Of a DNA stretch of 16,675 nt, positions 14,242-16,675 are shown one piece after another. Position 1 is the first letter of the stretch, and each line of letters starts with the position of its first letter. The position numbers were made by a program, and so were the translations under genes. Below the pieces are notes generated by a model. That model had not been told where the DNA came from. It did no database searches and saw nothing but the letters and a program-made list of their open reading frames with translations. Source of the DNA: DATLFA01 sp039934635 (GTDB lineage Bacteria > Actinomycetota > Acidimicrobiia > Acidimicrobiales > WLNW01); the NCBI GenBank assembly GCA_039934635.1, contig JBDTLT010000111.1, forward strand, positions 1 to 16,675. The letters are read 5' to 3'.

Positions 14242-14293
14242 CGGGATCGGGGCGGCCTCGCCTGAGCGCTCGCCGCAGGCGGGAGCAATCCCG
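14242..14293. promoter_or_regulatory. Nested inverted repeats in the patatin/helD divergent control region
   Basis: Outer arms CGGGAT (14242-14247) and ATCCCG (14288-14293) surround an inner stem CGCCTG (14259-14264) / CAGGCG (14276-14281), which extends to 8 bp with one G-T pair; the 11-base loop contains AGCGCT. It lies immediately upstream of a TAGGCT box in the 216-bp region between the two divergent genes. It may be an operator; no known site is recognised. I looked for the rifamycin-associated element reported upstream of helR genes and do not see it. Confidence 0.4.
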
Positions 14294-14294
14294 A

Positions 14295-14300
14295 TAGGCT
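14295..14300 (+). promoter_or_regulatory. Candidate -10 box (TAGGCT) for the helD-like gene
   Basis: TAGGCT fits TANNNT. A start near 14306 would give a 5' untranslated leader of about 78 bases, unlike the leaderless-looking genes elsewhere in the window. No good -35 hexamer is visible 16-18 bp upstream. Confidence 0.4.
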
Positions 14301-14323
14301 GCTAAATCCCCTCGCGAAGGTGA

Positions 14324-14351
14324 CCCCCAACGGTCGCTGACAGCGCGGGGG
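14324..14351 (+). promoter_or_regulatory. 5'UTR hairpin before the helD-like gene
   Basis: CCCCC (14324-14328) can pair with GGGGG (14347-14351), enclosing a small stem CGCT-GAC-AGCG (14335-14345). It ends 33 bases before the GTG start and about 23 bases before the ribosome site AGGGGA. It could pause RNA polymerase or affect translation. No T-run follows, so it is not a classic attenuator. Confidence 0.35.
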
Positions 14352-14384
14352 ACCAGGAACGGGACCAAACGGCAGGGGAACGAG

Positions 14385-16451
14385 GTGCCACAACACCATC
14401 CCGAGCTCGAGGCAGAGCAGGCGTATCTCGATTACGCCTACGAGTGCCTCGAGGCCGCGCGGGCCTCCGCAATTCGCCTGACCGACATCTCCGAGGCGGG
14501 GCCGGGGGGCACGAGCCAGGCGCGATTCGAGCGCGATGTCCTCTACGAGACGGTCGCCGGGCGGCTTTCCCAGCTCGATCTGGGCAGCCGGTCGCTGGTC
14601 TTCGGCCGCATCGACTACGAGGGCGGCGAACGGTTCTACATCGGGCGTCTCGGCATCTGGAATCGTGAGCGTGACATCGTCGTCGTCGATTGGCGGGCGC
14701 CGGTCGCCGAGGCGTTCTACCGGGCCACCGGCCGTGAAGCGCTCGGACTCGAACGCCGGCGCCATTTTTCGACCCGCGGCCGCACGCTGCTCGCCATCGA
14801 GGACGAGCTCTTCGGCGACCTGTCTTTCCTCGACGAACCGGTCGACGGCCGGCCGCGGGTGCAGGGCGAAGGCGCGCTCATCGCCGCTCTCGAGACCGCG
14901 CGCACCGGTCGTCTGTCCGACATCGTCGCCACGATCCAGGCCGAGCAAGACGACATCATCCGGGCCCCCATGCCCGGTGTGCTCGTGGTGCAAGGCGGAC
15001 CCGGCACCGGCAAGACCGTCGTTGCGCTGCACCGGGCGGCCTACCTCCTCTATACCCACCGGTTCCCGCTCGAAGGCCAAGGCGTGTTGGTGATCGGGCC
15101 CAACCGTCTTTTCCTCGCGTATATCGAGCAGGTGTTGCCATCGCTCGGCGAAGCCGGAGTCGAACAATCGGTGCTCGCCGATCTCGTCACCAACGTGCGC
15201 GTCGACGGCCGCGCTCCCGAGAACGTCGGCCGGGTCAAGGGCGATCTGCGCATGGTGCCCTTCATCGAGCGCGCCGTGCGAGATCGTGAACGACCGTTGC
15301 TCGAAGATCTGCGCGTCGGTTACGGCGTGCAGTCGCTGTGGTTCACCGTCGAGCAGAGTCAGCGAGTGGTGCGCGATGCGCGACGGCGATTCCGCACGCA
15401 CAACGGGGCGCGCAAGTTCGTCGAATCCGAGCTGTTCGCCGCGCTCGCCGCGAGTGCACGAGAAGAGATCGTCGTCGACACGTTGCGCGATCGGCTGCGG
15501 GACAATCTCGACGTGCGCCGTGCGCTCGAACGCATGTGGCCCGTGTTGACACCGGCGCAGCTGCTGCACGATTTGTTCGGGTCCAAGGCGTTGATACGTT
15601 CGGCGGGGCGCAAACGGTTGACCGAGCGCGAAGTCGATCTGCTGCACCAGCCCCGCGTGGACCATCACGACCACGTGGTGTGGACCGACTCCGATGTCGC
15701 GTTGCTCGACGAGGCGCGCGAGTTGTTGGGTCCGCGACCAGGCAAGCGTGATATCGATGCGGTGCGCACCTACGGTCACATCGTGGTCGACGAAGCACAG
15801 GACCTTTCGCCGATGGACCTGCGGGTGCTCTCGCGCCGGTCGCTGTCGGGCTCGATGACCGTCGTCGGCGATATCGCGCAGTCGACCGGCGCGTGGGCCC
15901 ACACCAGTTGGGACGAAATCCTCGAGCACCTGCCCGACCGGCGCCCACCCCGCACGGTCGAACTCACTGTCGGCTATCGCATACCCGCACCGTTGGTCAC
16001 GCTGGCCGCGCGTGTGTTGCGGGAAGCGGCCCCCCAACTCAGGCCGCCGATCTCGGTGCGACAAGACGGCGCGCCCCCGCGCATCGTGCGCGTCGCCACG
16101 ATCACCGACGGGTTGATCGATGTCGTGCGCGACGAACTGGCCGAGGTCGAACAAGGCAATGTCGCGCTCGTGTGTCCCGCGAGCTTGGTCGACGACGTCT
16201 GCGACGCCCTCGGCGCGGCCGGCATCGCATACGGGCGCGCGACGCGCCGCGGCTTCGATCAACAGGTCACCGTCGTCGCCGTGGGTATGGTCAAGGGCCT
16301 CGAGGTCGACTCTGCGATCGTCGTAGAGCCGGCCCGCATCGTGAGCGAAGAAGCACAAGGCATGCGGGCCTTGTACGTCGCATTGACCCGGGCAACCAAG
16401 CGGCTCACCGTTGTCTACGCGGAGCCGTTGCCTGCAGTGCTCGCGGAGTAG
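14385..16451 (+). CDS. HelD/HelR-like RNA polymerase-recycling motor ATPase (UvrD/Rep-type SF1)
   Basis: Family role: binds RNA polymerase, opens its clamp and removes stalled complexes or nucleic acid; in some actinobacteria HelR also displaces rifamycins. The 688 residues start with a short coiled-coil (ELEAEQAYLD, 7-16), then the HelD signature block FGRIDYEGGERFYIGRLG (73-90) and VVDWRAPVAEAFYRAT (100-115). Walker A is GGPGTGKT (204-211) and Walker B is DEAQD (469-473). Conserved SF1 helicase motifs follow: GDIAQS, VGYRIP and, near the end, GMVKGLEVDSAIV and YVALTRATKRL. It is somewhat shorter than I recall for actinobacterial HelD. GTG 14385 has a good AGGGGA site 5 bases upstream. It is a single gene, divergent from the patatin-heme operon and convergent with a small minus-strand gene 5 bp away. 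UvrD itself is unlikely, because the N-terminal block is HelD-specific. Confidence 0.9.
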   Translation: MPQHHPELEAEQAYLDYAYECLEAARASAIRLTDISEAGPGGTSQARFERDVLYETVAGRLSQLDLGSRSLVFGRIDYEGGERFYIGRLGIWNRERDIVVVDWRAPVAEAFYRATGREALGLERRRHFSTRGRTLLAIEDELFGDLSFLDEPVDGRPRVQGEGALIAALETARTGRLSDIVATIQAEQDDIIRAPMPGVLVVQGGPGTGKTVVALHRAAYLLYTHRFPLEGQGVLVIGPNRLFLAYIEQVLPSLGEAGVEQSVLADLVTNVRVDGRAPENVGRVKGDLRMVPFIERAVRDRERPLLEDLRVGYGVQSLWFTVEQSQRVVRDARRRFRTHNGARKFVESELFAALAASAREEIVVDTLRDRLRDNLDVRRALERMWPVLTPAQLLHDLFGSKALIRSAGRKRLTEREVDLLHQPRVDHHDHVVWTDSDVALLDEARELLGPRPGKRDIDAVRTYGHIVVDEAQDLSPMDLRVLSRRSLSGSMTVVGDIAQSTGAWAHTSWDEILEHLPDRRPPRTVELTVGYRIPAPLVTLAARVLREAAPQLRPPISVRQDGAPPRIVRVATITDGLIDVVRDELAEVEQGNVALVCPASLVDDVCDALGAAGIAYGRATRRGFDQQVTVVAVGMVKGLEVDSAIVVEPARIVSEEAQGMRALYVALTRATKRLTVVYAEPLPAVLAE

Positions 16452-16456
16452 CACGC

Positions 16457-16636
16457 TCATCGTTTCGTCGCCCGCTGGCGTTTCTTGCGGGCGTCGTCGC
16501 TCTCGCGTTGGTAGCGCCAGCGGGCCAACTCCAACGACAGCCGTTGCGCGGCGTCGAGAACCGGCCAGCGCAACGACGACGCGCGCGTGCGAGAACCAAG
16601 TACTGCGACCACCACGACAACCTCGACAGACCCCAC
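16457..16636 (-). CDS. Small basic protein of unknown function
   Basis: A 59-residue frame from GTG 16636 to TGA 16457, not recognised. It begins with a run of Val (VEVVVVVAVLG, 4-14) that could be a strand or short membrane-inserting piece. A mainly amphipathic helix follows (ASSLRWPVLDAAQRLSLELA, 19-38), then a strongly basic tail. Third codon positions are mostly G or C in the second half, as expected of a real gene here. No ribosome site is visible, and the GTG lies inside a small hairpin. An in-frame TGA near 16670 limits any upstream extension. It ends 5 bp from the convergent helD-like stop. It may be a real small gene or a chance frame. Confidence 0.45.
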   Translation of the reverse strand: MGSVEVVVVVAVLGSRTRASSLRWPVLDAAQRLSLELARWRYQRESDDARKKRQRATKR

Positions 16637-16661
16637 AAAAGTGGGCTCGAACGTGCTTCGA
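16632..16661. promoter_or_regulatory. Two palindromes at the start of the small minus-strand gene
   Basis: CCCAC-AAAA-GTGGG (16632-16645 with flank) is a perfect 5-bp hairpin containing the GTG start of the small gene. TCGAA-CGTGC-TTCGA (16647-16661) is a second perfect inverted repeat. The latter resembles the actinobacterial LexA (SOS) box TCGAAC-N4-GTTCGA but is one base short in the middle. Role unproven. Confidence 0.35.
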
Positions 16662-16675
16662 AGTGGCCATCACGC

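Noticed and set aside
16647..16661. True LexA/SOS box
   Set aside because: The centre is one base shorter than the actinobacterial consensus, so it is recorded only as a LexA-like palindrome.
14169..16673. Very long minus-strand open frame joined to the patatin gene (over 800 extra codons)
   Set aside because: It lies opposite the helD-like gene, which has all its motifs on the plus strand; the translation is low-information His/Arg/Asp-rich sequence typical of antisense frames in GC-rich DNA.

Overview
This 16.7 kb window looks like chromosome from a high-GC actinobacterium. The lineage is inferred from gene content and style: a SigE-type ECF sigma factor, an actinobacterial HelD/HelR-like RNA-polymerase motor, an Rpf-like lytic lipoprotein, hemE next to hemG, many GTG starts, 4-bp ATGA gene overlaps, and several promoter-like -10 boxes 6-9 bases before a start codon, as in leaderless mRNAs. 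Acidimicrobiia (Ilumatobacter-like) is my best guess, but there is no 16S or other marker here. I see no tRNA, rRNA, CRISPR array, insertion sequence or phage gene.

Layout. 1-673 (-): 5' part of tesB, running off the left edge. 710-4172 (+): GtrA-like membrane protein, SAM methyltransferase, anchored M23 peptidase, SigE-family sigma factor, and a membrane-anchored sigma partner. 4182-7327 (-): an overlapping operon of GT4 glycosyltransferase, methyltransferase and alpha/alpha-toroid (prenyltransferase-like) protein. 7471-7911 (+): dtd, whose 3' end overlaps the convergent lnt gene by 38 bp. 7874-10471 (-): lnt, a minimal class III nucleotide cyclase and an Rpf-like lipoprotein. 10472-10774: a non-coding, probably degraded gap with a possible gene tail and a REP-like palindrome. 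10775-14168 (-): patatin, hemE and hemG, joined by ATGA overlaps. 14169-14384: structured divergent control region. 14385-16451 (+): HelD/HelR-like ATPase. 16457-16636 (-): a 59-codon small gene near the right edge.

How the genes fit together. Much of the window concerns the cell envelope: lipid and glycan modification (GtrA, GT4, two methyltransferases, toroid protein), peptidoglycan cleavage (M23, Rpf-like), lipoprotein maturation (Lnt), and a sigma/membrane-partner pair that could sense envelope state. The heme operon and the RNA-polymerase motor are housekeeping or stress functions.

Most striking points: (1) the Lnt homologue keeps the catalytic Glu and Lys of the nitrilase fold but has Ser where the catalytic Cys should be; (2) the sigma factor appears to sit behind its own ECF-type promoter, with a possible leaderless GTG start; (3) its partner lacks a zinc anti-sigma motif and carries two similar extracytoplasmic beta-rich domains; (4) a patatin is translationally coupled to heme genes; (5) the helD-like gene has an upstream palindrome and a 5'UTR hairpin; (6) a GC dip covers the 3' half of hemG and the adjacent degraded gap.
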